A stretch of DNA of 34,048 bases, taken from Stenotrophomonas terrae (lineage in GTDB: Bacteria; Pseudomonadota; Gammaproteobacteria; Xanthomonadales; Xanthomonadaceae). A program made the position numbers and the translations under genes. The notes beneath the pieces are model-generated. The model ran no database searches. It was given only the letters and a program-made list of their open reading frames with translations, and was not told where the DNA came from. Shown here piece after piece: positions 1 through 7,749 of this stretch (positions are counted from its first letter, which is position 1; every line of letters begins with the position of its first letter). The DNA is taken from contig NZ_LDJJ01000043.1 in NCBI RefSeq assembly GCF_001431465.1, positions 1 to 34,048 of the forward strand, written 5' to 3'.

Positions 1-90
1 GCTTTGGCTTTGGCTTTGGCTTTGGCTTTGGCTTTGGCTTTGGCTTTGGCTTTGGCTTTGGCTTTGGCTTTGGCTTTGGCTTTGGCTTTT
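1..90. repeat. GCTTTG hexanucleotide microsatellite
   Basis: Fourteen perfect head-to-tail copies of GCTTTG fill bases 1-84, followed by a GCTTTT partial copy. The array reaches the window edge, so its full length is unknown. Reading it as Leu-Ala repeats gives a 91-residue open frame, but there is no ribosome binding site in view and the frame runs on through palindromic repeats, so I do not call a gene. Shorter arrays of the same unit occur near 24228 and 32867. Confidence 0.95.
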
Positions 91-91
91 T

Positions 92-140
92 CCCTTCTCC
101 CGTTCACGGGAGAAGGTGCCCCGAAGGGGCGGATGAGGGG
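92..140. repeat. Dispersed palindromic repeat (CCCTTCTCCCG family)
   Basis: A stem CCCTTCTCCCG/CGGGAGAAGG is followed by a second small stem GCCCC/GGGGC and the tail GGATGAGGG. The same two-stem layout recurs at about 31112-31159 (inverted) and 32933-32978, so this is a dispersed family of intergenic palindromes. It directly abuts the hexanucleotide array. Confidence 0.85.
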
Positions 141-167
141 GAGCTTTGGGTTTTGCGGTAAAGCCCC

Positions 168-190
168 TGCCGAGCATGGCTCGGCACTAC
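168..190 (-). repeat. SMAG-type GTAG palindrome
   Basis: The stem TGCCGAGC/GCTCGGCA ends in CTAC, which is GTAG on the minus strand. The same 23-base unit occurs in plus orientation at 9216-9238 and 33966-33988. GTAG-headed palindromes of this kind are the SMAG repeats described in Stenotrophomonas maltophilia. Confidence 0.85.
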
Positions 191-214
191 AAGCATCGCT
201 TGGCTCTGCTTTAG

Positions 215-280
215 CCCTTCTCCCGCTTCCGGGACTGCAACCCCCTTCTGGGGAGAAGGTGCCCCGCAGGGGCGGATGAG
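215..280. repeat. Second copy of CCCTTCTCCCG-family palindrome, interrupted
   Basis: This copy starts CCCTTCTCCCGCTTCCGGGA and ends in the usual GGAGAAGGTGCCCCGC and GGCGGATGAG. Its first hairpin carries extra bases (ACTGCAACCCCCTTCTGG) compared with the copy at 92-140. It lies just past the stop codon of the peptidase gene and may act as its transcript end. Confidence 0.7.
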
Positions 281-285
281 GTGCT

Positions 286-2205
286 TTATTTGCGGGCGGT
301 GAAGATCGGGGTCAGGTAGTCGGCCTTGCCTTCGATACGCTCCAGCGTCGGGTAACGCAGGCCATCGTGGTAGTCGATGCTCAGCGTGCGGTAGACATCC
401 ATTTCCTTGACCAGCAGGCGTACCGGCTGCTTGCTGTCCTTGGCTGCACGCACCGCTTCTTCCAGTTCATCGGCGCTGTACTGCAGGTCATTCACCGCCA
501 GCACCTGCATGCCGGTGCCAACGCCGGCATTGAATGCGGCGCTGTCCCAACGCACTTCATTGACGTAACCGGCAGGGCTCAGCGACACACCCAGCGAATA
601 GATGAAGTTGGCACCACGGCCCTTCATCATCGCCTTGAAGTAGGCGCTGGGCTTGTCCTTGTAGACCAGCTTCCAACCCGCTGCCTCGATGCCACCAACC
701 AGGCCGGCGCGATGATCCACGCGCTCAGCCAGGAACTTCGACCAGTCGCCGGTAGGCTGCACCTGCTCCAGGGTCGCGGCAACGTCGTCAAAGGTATAGG
801 TGTCCGGGCGTTCCCATTGGCCGTCGTTCTGGCCGAAGAAGGCCTTGGCGAAATCGTCCAGGCTGCGCTTGCCGCCGCTGAGCGTGCGCAGGCGAACGTC
901 GGCTTCCAACCACAACATCTGCCCACCCTGGTAGTAATCCTCGCTCATCTGGTAGCCGCGATAGGGCTTGGGCTTGCGACGGGCGATCACCGGGTCGTTG
1001 GTGGTGTCGCCGAGCGAGCGCCACTCCAGGCCGGGGCGGTTATCGGCATAGGTGGCCGCCACCATCGCCAGCGCATCGCGCGAGGCTTCCTGCGGGCGGA
1101 TGCCGGCGCGGGCGGTCAGCACATTGCCCCAGTACTGGGTTTGGCCTTCGTATACCCACAGCAGGCTGCCCTGCATCGGCACGTTGTAGTTCAGCGTGGC
1201 CAGGTCGGCCGGGCGACGGTATTTGCCATCCCAGGAATGGGTGTATTCGTGGCCGAGCAGATCGCTGCTGCCGATCTTCGCGTCCCAACCGCTGAAGTAG
1301 TCGCGGTCTTCGCTGTTCTCGCTGGAGCGCTGGTGCTCCAGGCCAATACCGCCAAGCTGGTTTGTCACCGCGAACAGGAAGTCGTAGTGGTCGTAGTGCT
1401 CGGCACCAAACAGCTTGCGTGCCTGGGTGACCAGCGCGCGATGCTGTTCGATGTGCTCGGGCTTGGCTTCCAGGTCCTTGGCGCGATCGGCAAATACGTT
1501 CAAGCGCACCGGGCGGGTGCCGGCCGGGGCCAGCTCGAACATGCGGTGGTAGCGGCCGGCGAAGACCGGCGAGTCGACCAGGATTTCGAGATTGGTCGGT
1601 GCGTAATTGACGGTGTCGCCATTGCGGCTGGCCACGGTCAACGCGCTGGCCGCGTCCCAACCCTGCGGGTAGCGCGCACTGGCCTGGTAGGTGATGGCAT
1701 GCGCGGCGTGGCCGGCCGGGTACAGCAGCATCGCGTTCCACTGCAGGTTGAGCATGTTCGGCGTCATCACCGTGCGGCCCTGCGCCGAATCGGTGGGACT
1801 GAGGAACTGGAAGTCCATGCGCAGTTCGCTCACGCCCTCGGGCACCTGCACGTTGAAGGTGTAGACATCGAGCGGATCACGCACCCATTGCAGGCGTTGG
1901 CCGTTGGCATTGATCACCAGGCCGGCCAGTTTCTCGATCTGGCCGGTGGGCGAATGGCTGCCCGGCAACCAGGCCGGGTAATGGAAGCGCAGCAGGCCCG
2001 GTTGTACCGGTACCGTCTGCCGCACCTTGAACACGCGCTGGCCCAGGTCGGTGGCGTCGACTTCCAGGCGGATGGTGCCCGGGTACGCGGCTTCGCTGAT
2101 CTTCACCCCGCGTGCATCCACATCAGCCACCTGCGGCGACGCATAGGCCAAGCCCATGGCGGCCATCAGGGCCACCCCCAATACTGCAGGACGGAACACA
2201 TGCAT
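286..2205 (-). CDS. M61 family metallopeptidase with C-terminal PDZ domain
   Basis: The 639-residue product resembles the M61 (glycyl aminopeptidase) family. Residues 1-22 form a signal peptide (hydrophobic run ending AYA/SPQV), so it is probably periplasmic. The zinc site is visible: HEYTH at residues 319-323, with a likely third ligand Glu353 in YEGQTQYWG; the family motif GGIGLEHQ lies at 285-292. A PDZ-like segment covers about 540-620 (YSLGVSLSPAGYVNEV onward). I chose the ATG at 2205 because GAGAGG lies about six bases upstream and the signal peptide follows at once; an upstream in-frame start at 2259 would put a charged 18-residue leader in front of it. It lies downstream of the OmpA-type lipoprotein gene on the same strand, separated by 290 bases of repeats, so co-transcription is doubtful. 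M61 enzymes remove N-terminal residues from peptides; the real substrate is unknown. Confidence 0.93.
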   Translation of the reverse strand: MHVFRPAVLGVALMAAMGLAYASPQVADVDARGVKISEAAYPGTIRLEVDATDLGQRVFKVRQTVPVQPGLLRFHYPAWLPGSHSPTGQIEKLAGLVINANGQRLQWVRDPLDVYTFNVQVPEGVSELRMDFQFLSPTDSAQGRTVMTPNMLNLQWNAMLLYPAGHAAHAITYQASARYPQGWDAASALTVASRNGDTVNYAPTNLEILVDSPVFAGRYHRMFELAPAGTRPVRLNVFADRAKDLEAKPEHIEQHRALVTQARKLFGAEHYDHYDFLFAVTNQLGGIGLEHQRSSENSEDRDYFSGWDAKIGSSDLLGHEYTHSWDGKYRRPADLATLNYNVPMQGSLLWVYEGQTQYWGNVLTARAGIRPQEASRDALAMVAATYADNRPGLEWRSLGDTTNDPVIARRKPKPYRGYQMSEDYYQGGQMLWLEADVRLRTLSGGKRSLDDFAKAFFGQNDGQWERPDTYTFDDVAATLEQVQPTGDWSKFLAERVDHRAGLVGGIEAAGWKLVYKDKPSAYFKAMMKGRGANFIYSLGVSLSPAGYVNEVRWDSAAFNAGVGTGMQVLAVNDLQYSADELEEAVRAAKDSKQPVRLLVKEMDVYRTLSIDYHDGLRYPTLERIEGKADYLTPIFTARK

Positions 2206-2310
2206 CAGCAACCTCTCACTTATCTGAGAGGGCCATGATGCGACAAGCCTGCAGGGCATGACACGGGCCGATGGTCATCTGTGCGGGTTTTGGCTTTGCG
2301 GGTTCTGGTT

Positions 2311-2487
2311 GTTGTGGGAGCGGTGTGAGCCGCGAAGCCGGCAATGCCTGCGGGTTCGGCATTGCTGGCTTCGCGCATCGCCTCGGTGTGGATCTGGTTG
2401 TCTGCTGCTGCGGAAGAAACAGTGGCTTCGCGGCTTATGCCGCTCCTACACAGCAGTGGTGGCTTCGCGGCTTGCGCCGCTCCTACA
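2311..2487. repeat. Cluster of three GGAGCGGCGT-family palindromes
   Basis: Three copies of a unit reading TGTRGGAGCGGYGTNAGCCG then CGAAGCC (or its complement) fill the gap between the peptidase and lipoprotein genes: plus orientation at 2311-2339, inverted at 2424-2450 and 2461-2487. The first and second form an inverted pair. The same unit recurs at 13565-13590 and twice inside the exonuclease gene at 17843-17974. The layout matches bacterial REP/REPIN elements. Nothing else is seen between 2206 and 2495. Confidence 0.85.
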
Positions 2488-2495
2488 AATGACAA

Positions 2496-3680
2496 TCAGG
2501 TTCTTACAAATATCTCCACGCGGCGGTTGAGCTGGCGGCCGCCGGGATTGTCCTTGCCGTTGACCTCGTTGGCTGCCACCGGCTGCGTTTCGCCATAGCC
2601 GTGCGCGCTGGCATCGGTGGCACTGCCGCGCTCACGCAAGGCCGCCAGCACAGCTTGTGCCCGGCGCTCGGACAGGTTCTGGTTGTAGTCGTCGCTGCCC
2701 TTGGCATCGGTATGGCCGCGGATCTCCATCGCACTGGAGGGCACCTTGCCCAGCGCCGTCGCCAGCACATCCAGTACCTTGCCGGCGTCGGGACGGATGG
2801 CGTCCTTGTCGAAATCGAACAACACCTTGTCGTTGAGGGTGATGACATACCCACACGGCGCGCCGGACGGCTTGAACTTGTCCAGCAGCGGAAACTGGCC
2901 GGCCGGCGGCAAGGGTGCCAGCGGCGCCATCTTCACCTCGCGCGGTACCGCGCCCACGGTGCCGGTGCCATCGCCGCGGTTTTCAACGATGCTCTCCGGG
3001 CCGCCAATCCACTTGCCCGAACCATCGGCATTGATCTCGATGCTGCCCTCGGCGCCCACCCAGCTGCCCGAACCATCACCATGGTTCTCGATGGTGCCGA
3101 AGCCCCCCACCCAACTGCCGGCGCCCTTGCCATCCAGTTCGATATTGCCGTGGCTGCCGACATAGGTACCGGAACCATCCGCATTCACTTCGAAGGTGCC
3201 GGCATCGTTGACGACGCTGCCGCTGCCATCGGGCTTCACTTCCACCACGCCGTCGCCGGTAACCGCCTGGCCACTGCCATCGGCGCCGATATTGAATACG
3301 CCATGCCCACCTACGCGCTCCAGGTTGCCCTGGGCATCGACATTGGTGAAGCCGCTTTCATTGACCAGGCCACCGTCGGTGGCGCAATTGGCCGGGCGCA
3401 CGCTGATGCCCGCCAGCGGATCGATCAGCGATTGCATCGACAGCTCCAGCCGTTTCTGCGCCGGGCCACTGCCGATGATGCTGGGCACCATGATGGTTGG
3501 TATCACCGGGAATTCGATGCTGCCGGCGGTGAGTACCTCGCTACCGGCCGATGCTGCTGCCGGTGCCGCCGCAGCGGCAGCGTCCGGTGTTGCAGCAGCG
3601 GTTTTATCGGGGGATGGCCCACGCCCGCAGGCAGCGACCAGAACGGTGGCACAGGCCAATGACACGACAGCAACACGCAT
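2496..3680 (-). CDS. OmpA-family lipoprotein with DGSG repeats
   Basis: The 394-residue protein begins with a lipoprotein signal (MRVAVVSLACATVLVAAC, Cys18 as the lipidated residue). An Ala-rich linker follows (about 25-50). Residues 127-243 hold seven tandem repeats of about 17 residues around DGSG. Residues 285-394 are an OmpA-like peptidoglycan-binding domain, with FDFDKDAIRPD, GHTDAKGSDDYNQNLSERRA and a C-terminal NRRVEI. Predicted location is the outer membrane, inner leaflet, gripping the cell wall. The ATG at 3680 was chosen because GGAG sits seven bases upstream and the lipobox then falls at the normal distance; an upstream frame from 3731 lacks this. The repeat section is not part of standard OmpA or Pal proteins and its role is unknown. 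The LysR gene lies 78 bases upstream on the same strand. Confidence 0.92.
   Translation of the reverse strand: MRVAVVSLACATVLVAACGRGPSPDKTAAATPDAAAAAAPAAASAGSEVLTAGSIEFPVIPTIMVPSIIGSGPAQKRLELSMQSLIDPLAGISVRPANCATDGGLVNESGFTNVDAQGNLERVGGHGVFNIGADGSGQAVTGDGVVEVKPDGSGSVVNDAGTFEVNADGSGTYVGSHGNIELDGKGAGSWVGGFGTIENHGDGSGSWVGAEGSIEINADGSGKWIGGPESIVENRGDGTGTVGAVPREVKMAPLAPLPPAGQFPLLDKFKPSGAPCGYVITLNDKVLFDFDKDAIRPDAGKVLDVLATALGKVPSSAMEIRGHTDAKGSDDYNQNLSERRAQAVLAALRERGSATDASAHGYGETQPVAANEVNGKDNPGGRQLNRRVEIFVRT
2952..3302 (-). repeat. Coding tandem repeats, seven units of about 17 residues
   Basis: Within the OmpA-type lipoprotein, residues 127-243 repeat the pattern G-x-[VFI]-E-x-x-x-DGSG-x-W/V-V-G-x-x. 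Examples are GTFEVNADGSGTYVGSH, GTIENHGDGSGSWVGAE and GSIEINADGSGKWIGGPE. Copies differ in sequence but barely in length, which suggests an old, selected array rather than a fresh expansion. Confidence 0.9.
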
Positions 3681-3758
3681 GCAGCAACTCCGTTTGTGCG
3701 AATTGCATAGTTTTGCCAAGCCGGCGTTCAATTTCCGTGACCATCACCGGCTTGTCGC

Positions 3759-4664
3759 TCAGGACTCATCCAGCGCCGCGAACGATGCGGCCAGGTGATC
3801 AATGAACAAACGCACGGACGGCAGCAGGCCACGCCGTGACGGGAACACGGCGTGGACGATCTCCTTCGGCGGTGCCCAGTCCGGGGCCACATTGACCAAC
3901 TGCCCAGCCTCCAGCGCATCGCGCACGATCATCGTTGGCAACTGCGCCACACCCACGCCCGCCAGTGCGGCCGCACGCAACGCCGTCATGCCACGGGTTA
4001 TCAGGCGGGGATGATGCGGTACTTCGGCAATGGCGCCGTCCGGGCCGACCAGGCGCCAGCTGTGCTCGCCCTGCGGCACGCCCAGCGCAACGCTGGGCAA
4101 TAGATGCAGATCGGCAGGGCCGTGCGAGTGGCCATGCCTGTCCAGCAGCGAGGGCGCAGCCACCAGGCACTGGGTGCGCTCGGCCAGCACCTTCAGCACC
4201 AGCTCGCTGTCCTCCAGCGGTGGCGGGCGCACGCGAATGGCGACGTCGAAGCCTTCGGCGATGACATCGACGCGGCGATTGGTGGCGTCCAGGTGCACTT
4301 CCACGTCCGGGCAATGCGCCATGAAATCGGCCACCATCGCTGCCACCCGGAAATCCAGCAGCATGGTCGGGCAGCTGACCCGCACCACGCCACGCGGCTG
4401 CGAGCGGGTCACCTCGATCGACTCAGCGGCCGCCTCGGCTTCGACCAGCATCGCCCGGCAATGGGCGTAGAAGGTCTGGCCGATCTCGGTGACCGAGAAA
4501 TGGCGGGTGGAACGTTGGATCAGCCGCACCCCCAGGCGTTCTTCCAGCAGCGCGATGCGCCGGCTCAGCTTGGACTTGGGCTCGCCCAGCGCGCGCCCGG
4601 CCGGGGCAAAACCACCGTGCTCGACCACCTTGGCGTAGTAGTACAGGTCGTTCAGGTCCTGCAT
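3759..4664 (-). CDS. LysR-family transcriptional regulator
   Basis: The 301-residue protein has the usual LysR layout: a winged helix-turn-helix at about 1-60 (DLYYYAKVVEHGGFAPAGRA, then SRRIALLEERLGVRLIQRST) and an effector-binding region from about 90 to 295. It is divergent from the pirin gene with 123 bases between the two starts, the classic arrangement for a LysR protein that controls its neighbour and itself. The inducer cannot be read from the sequence. Given the pirin and hydrolase genes next door, a quinone or electrophile signal is a reasonable guess only. Confidence 0.93.
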   Translation of the reverse strand: MQDLNDLYYYAKVVEHGGFAPAGRALGEPKSKLSRRIALLEERLGVRLIQRSTRHFSVTEIGQTFYAHCRAMLVEAEAAAESIEVTRSQPRGVVRVSCPTMLLDFRVAAMVADFMAHCPDVEVHLDATNRRVDVIAEGFDVAIRVRPPPLEDSELVLKVLAERTQCLVAAPSLLDRHGHSHGPADLHLLPSVALGVPQGEHSWRLVGPDGAIAEVPHHPRLITRGMTALRAAALAGVGVAQLPTMIVRDALEAGQLVNVAPDWAPPKEIVHAVFPSRRGLLPSVRLFIDHLAASFAALDES

Positions 4665-4787
4665 GCCGGCTCCAGCGTTCGTCAGATAGGACTATGAGAC
4701 CATTTTTTGCCGTCTACCGGCGTGATCGTCCCAAATCTATCTTTGCTCCATCGCTGGCGCACCCCGCGCCGCCCAAGGAGCAGACAG
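4665..4787. promoter_or_regulatory. Divergent LysR-pirin control region
   Basis: The 123 bases between the two divergent starts hold a small palindrome ATAGGACTAT at 4686-4695, close to the LysR start, and an A/T-richer stretch CCATTTTTTG at 4700-4709, unusual in this GC-rich window. A possible minus-10 box for pirin is TCTATCTT near 4736. LysR proteins normally bind imperfect palindromes in such gaps; I cannot fix the exact site. Confidence 0.4.
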
Positions 4788-5654
4788 ATGAAGAAGATCA
4801 GTGGCCTGTATAGCGCCCCCCGCCCGCATTGGGTTGGTGATGGCTTCCCGGTCCGTTCGTTGTTTTCGTACAACACCCATGGCCGCCAGCTCAGCCCGTT
4901 CCTGCTGCTGGACCATGCCGGCCCGGCCGAATTCAGCCCCACCGACAGCCCGCGCGGCGTCGGCCAGCACCCGCACCGTGGCTTCGAGACCGTCACCATC
5001 GTCTATGACGGCGAAGTGGCGCACCGCGACTCCACCGGCGCCGGTGGCGAGATCGGCCCGGGCGACGTGCAGTGGATGACCGCTGCCTCCGGCATCCTGC
5101 ACGAGGAGTTCCATTCCGAGGCGTTCACCCAGCGCGGCGGCAAGCTGGAAATGGTGCAGCTGTGGGTCAACCTGCCGGCCAAGGACAAGATGGCGGCGCC
5201 GGGCTACCAGAACATCGGCAATGCCGACATCCCGGTTGTGCCGCTGGCCGATGACGCCGGCAAGGTGCGGGTGATTGCCGGTGAATTCGGCGGCCAGCGC
5301 GGCCCGGCCCGCACGCATACGCCGATGGACGTGTGGGACCTGCGCTTGTCGCGCGACAAGCACACCACCCTGCAGTTCGCGCAGGGCCACACCGTGGCGA
5401 TGGTGGTGCTGCACGGCACCGTGCAGTTCAACGGCAGCCAGCTGGTTCGCGAAGGCCAGATGGTGCTGTTCGACCGCGCTGCCGGTGAAGTGGAAATGGA
5501 AGCCAATGCCGACGCCACCGTGCTGGTGCTGGCGGGCGAACCGATCGACGAACCCATCGCCGGCTACGGCCCGTTCGTGATGAACACGCAGGAAGAAATC
5601 CGTCAGGCGATGGACGACTTCAACTCCGGCCGCTTCGGCCAGATCGCAGCGTAA
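4788..5654 (+). CDS. Pirin family protein
   Basis: The 288-residue protein is a full-length pirin of two cupin barrels. The N-terminal barrel carries the metal site: His61 and His63 in QHPHRGFET and His105 with Glu107 in GILHEEFHSE, matching the His/His/His/Glu set that holds iron in pirins. Bacterial pirins can oxidise flavonols such as quercetin, and some bind metabolic enzymes; which applies here is unknown. I chose the ATG at 4788 because AAGGAG lies seven bases upstream; an upstream frame from 4707 gives an unrelated basic leader. A strong hairpin with a T-rich tail follows (5661-5695), so read-through into the next genes may be partial. Control by the divergent LysR protein is inferred. 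Confidence 0.95.
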   Translation: MKKISGLYSAPRPHWVGDGFPVRSLFSYNTHGRQLSPFLLLDHAGPAEFSPTDSPRGVGQHPHRGFETVTIVYDGEVAHRDSTGAGGEIGPGDVQWMTAASGILHEEFHSEAFTQRGGKLEMVQLWVNLPAKDKMAAPGYQNIGNADIPVVPLADDAGKVRVIAGEFGGQRGPARTHTPMDVWDLRLSRDKHTTLQFAQGHTVAMVVLHGTVQFNGSQLVREGQMVLFDRAAGEVEMEANADATVLVLAGEPIDEPIAGYGPFVMNTQEEIRQAMDDFNSGRFGQIAA

Positions 5655-5660
5655 TCCGCC

Positions 5661-5695
5661 GATGACCGGGTTTAACCACCCGGTCATCTTTCTCT
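5661..5695 (+). terminator. Hairpin terminator after pirin
   Basis: A perfect 11-base-pair stem GATGACCGGGT/ACCCGGTCATC (5661-5671 and 5678-5688) with a six-base loop is followed by TTTCTCT, a good rho-independent terminator. A second ten-pair stem with one G-T pair follows at 5696-5721, so the gap between pirin and the hydrolase gene holds two hairpins in a row. Confidence 0.8.
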
Positions 5696-5749
5696 CGCGC
5701 TGGCGTTACCCCGTCAGCGCGACCCTGCCCACCCAGTGGTGAGATAGCC

Positions 5750-6439
5750 ATGTATACCTTCCCTCAAGTAGCCAACTTCAATGGCGCAAAACCCGTCATC
5801 GATCCGGACAACGTCGCGATGTTGTTGATCGATCACCAGAGCGGCCTGTTCCAGACCGTGCACGACATGCCGTTCACCACCTTGCGCAGGCTGGCCTCGA
5901 CCTTGGCCAAGCTGGCTTCGCTGGCGAAGATCCCGGTGATCACCACTGCCTCGGTGCCGCAGGGCCCGAATGGCCCGCTGATTCCGGAAATCCACCAGAA
6001 CGCGCCGCACGCGAAATACGTGGCACGCAAGGGCGAAATCAACGCCTGGGACAACCCCGATTTCGTGCAGGCGGTGAAAGACACCGGCAAGCAGCAGCTG
6101 ATCATCGCCGGCACCATCACCAGCGTGTGCATGGCGTTCCCGTCGATTGCAGCGGTAGCCGAGGGCTACCAGGTATTCGCGGTGATCGATGCCTCCGGCA
6201 CCTATTCCAAGCAGGCGCAGGAAATCACCCTGGCGCGGATGATGCAGGCCGGCGTCGTGGTGATCGACGTGGCCGCGGTTGCCTCGGAACTGCAGAAGAC
6301 CTGGAACCGCGAAGACGCCGCCGAATGGGCGCAGGCGTACACCAACATCTTCCCCAACTACCAGTTGCTGATCGAGAGCTACAGCAAGGCGCAGGAAGTG
6401 GTGACCAACCACGAGCAGCTGGATTCGCAGCGCAGCTGA
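5750..6439 (+). CDS. YcaC-like isochorismatase-family cysteine hydrolase
   Basis: The 229-residue protein belongs to the isochorismatase-like fold. Asp28 (LLIDHQSGL) and the nucleophile Cys127 (GTITSVCMAFP) are in their usual places. The stretch PQGPNGPLIPEI and the later GEINAWDNPDF resemble E. coli YcaC, whose substrate is uncertain, so no reaction is given here. It lies 95 bases after pirin, separated by hairpins, and precedes the ABM monooxygenase and a second cysteine hydrolase on the same strand. The start ATG has only a weak GTGAG upstream. The extra C-terminal tail (about 205-229) has no obvious motif. Confidence 0.9.
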   Translation: MYTFPQVANFNGAKPVIDPDNVAMLLIDHQSGLFQTVHDMPFTTLRRLASTLAKLASLAKIPVITTASVPQGPNGPLIPEIHQNAPHAKYVARKGEINAWDNPDFVQAVKDTGKQQLIIAGTITSVCMAFPSIAAVAEGYQVFAVIDASGTYSKQAQEITLARMMQAGVVVIDVAAVASELQKTWNREDAAEWAQAYTNIFPNYQLLIESYSKAQEVVTNHEQLDSQRS

Positions 6440-6452
6440 GCCCTGTCGCGAG

Positions 6453-6484
6453 CTGGCTCCGCTGCAGCCGCGAGGCGGAGCCAG
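6453..6484. repeat. Intercistronic hairpin
   Basis: A ten-pair perfect stem CTGGCTCCGC/GCGGAGCCAG encloses a 12-base loop in the 89-base gap between the first hydrolase and the monooxygenase gene. There is no T tract, so it is more likely to affect mRNA stability than to end transcription. Confidence 0.55.
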
Positions 6485-6528
6485 CACCGCCATTGAACGT
6501 GCAACAGTCCACATCGCCGGTAATTCCC

Positions 6529-6825
6529 ATGTCCGAGCTATTCATCAATGTTGTTCTTTACGCCAAGCAGGGTCGCGAGCAACAACTGCACGACGCACTG
6601 AAAGTCGTCGTCGATGCATCGCGCAAGGAACAAGGCGCGCTGCGCTATGACCTGTATCGCGACCAGGCAGACCCACGCCGCTTCATCTTCGTCGAGCACT
6701 GGGCCAGCCACGAGTTGCGCGAGAAACATCACCACCACGGCCCGCACATCAAGTACTTCGAAGCGCACCACGCCGACGCCGTCGAGCGCACGGAAGCGGC
6801 GTACTTCATGGACCTGGTCAAGTAA
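6529..6825 (+). CDS. ABM-fold monooxygenase (quinol monooxygenase-like)
   Basis: The 98-residue protein has the compact ferredoxin-like fold of the antibiotic biosynthesis monooxygenase (ABM) family: FINVVLYAKQGREQQLHDAL, then GALRYDLYRDQADPRRFIFVEHWAS, then a His-rich helix ending AYFMDLVK. E. coli YgiN, of similar length, is a quinol monooxygenase; the same role here is inference. These proteins act as dimers without a bound cofactor. The ATG at 6529 starts the conserved domain directly; a longer open frame from 6127 overlaps the preceding gene and was not used. The EKHHHHGPH run (residues 65-73) could bind metal, but this is speculative. Confidence 0.88.
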   Translation: MSELFINVVLYAKQGREQQLHDALKVVVDASRKEQGALRYDLYRDQADPRRFIFVEHWASHELREKHHHHGPHIKYFEAHHADAVERTEAAYFMDLVK

Positions 6826-6908
6826 GTCCCCCGTTTACCCCGCCGCCATGTGCGGCGCGATGCCCAAGCGCGTGCTGCGCCTCCAGCACCCCAGAAAGGA
6901 AACTCGCC

Positions 6909-7550
6909 ATGACCAGTGAAACCAAGCGTGACCCCAAGCGTGACGACCTGCTGACCCCGGAAAACTCGGCACTGATCGTCATCGACTACCAGCCGGTACA
7001 GGTGAACTCCATCGCCTCGATGGATCGCCAGCTGCTGGTCAACAACATCGTCGGCGTGGCCAAGGCCGGCAAGGTCTACGGCCTGCCGATCGTGCACTCC
7101 ACGGTCAACGTGAAGACCGGCCTGAACCACCCGCCGATCCCGCAGTTGCGCCGCGTGCTGAAGGATGAGCCCACCTACGACCGCACCACCATCAACTCCT
7201 GGGAGGACGTGGAGTTCCGCAAGGCCGTGGAAGCCACCGGCCGCAAGAAGCTGATCATGACCGCTCTGTGGACCGAGGCCTGCCTCACCTTCCCGGCGCT
7301 GGACGCACTGCGCGAAGGTTATGAGGTGTATGTACCGGTGGATGCCGTGGGCGGCACCTCGCTGGCCGCACACGATGCGGCATTGCGTCGCATCGAGCAG
7401 GCCGGCGGCAAGATGATCAGCGTGCCGCAGCTGTTCTGCGAACTGCAGCGCGACTGGAGCCGCGCCGATACCGCCAAGCAGTTCATGGAGCTGTTCATCA
7501 GCACCGGTGGTACCGCTGGTATCCAGTTCTCCTACGACGCTGCCGAGTAA
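6909..7550 (+). CDS. Isochorismatase-family cysteine hydrolase, second copy
   Basis: The 213-residue protein has the same fold as the product at 5750-6439 but is clearly diverged. Asp26 (LIVIDYQPVQ) and the nucleophile Cys125 (ALWTEACLTFP) are visible. An AAAGGAAA ribosome site lies about seven bases before the ATG. Sharing of WED/WDN-type and CELQRDWSR/SELQKTWNR segments with the first copy suggests both are YcaC-like and came from duplication or from recruitment of related genes. It is the last gene before a strong hairpin, so the cluster seems to end here. The substrate is unknown; co-location with pirin and an ABM enzyme points to oxidised or electrophilic small molecules. Confidence 0.9.
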   Translation: MTSETKRDPKRDDLLTPENSALIVIDYQPVQVNSIASMDRQLLVNNIVGVAKAGKVYGLPIVHSTVNVKTGLNHPPIPQLRRVLKDEPTYDRTTINSWEDVEFRKAVEATGRKKLIMTALWTEACLTFPALDALREGYEVYVPVDAVGGTSLAAHDAALRRIEQAGGKMISVPQLFCELQRDWSRADTAKQFMELFISTGGTAGIQFSYDAAE

Positions 7551-7557
7551 GCAGATA

Positions 7558-7596
7558 GCGCCTGTCCCTCTCCTGCAAACGGAGAGGGACAGGCGC
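7558..7596 (+). terminator. Long perfect hairpin after hydrolase cluster
   Basis: A perfect 16-pair stem (GCGCCTGTCCCTCTCC with its complement, 7558-7573 and 7581-7596) closes a seven-base loop just after the second hydrolase stop codon. No T tract follows, but stem length and position fit a transcript end. Nothing else is evident between 7597 and 7749. Confidence 0.7.
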
Positions 7597-7749
7597 GAGG
7601 GCTTCATGTTGCGGCAGCCAGGAACTCAACAGGCATCGTGCCGGTTGTGACTTCCTGCATGAATACGCAGGCACTATCCGAAGGTCCAGTTCCGCGCTTC
7701 GCCCTTGCCGCGCTACCGTCCCCCGGTTGTTTCCACACGGTAGTAGCCC

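Noticed and set aside
4..279. 91-residue frame beginning with Leu-Ala repeats
   Set aside because: It is a translation of the GCTTTG array followed by palindromic repeats. No ribosome site and no conserved part.
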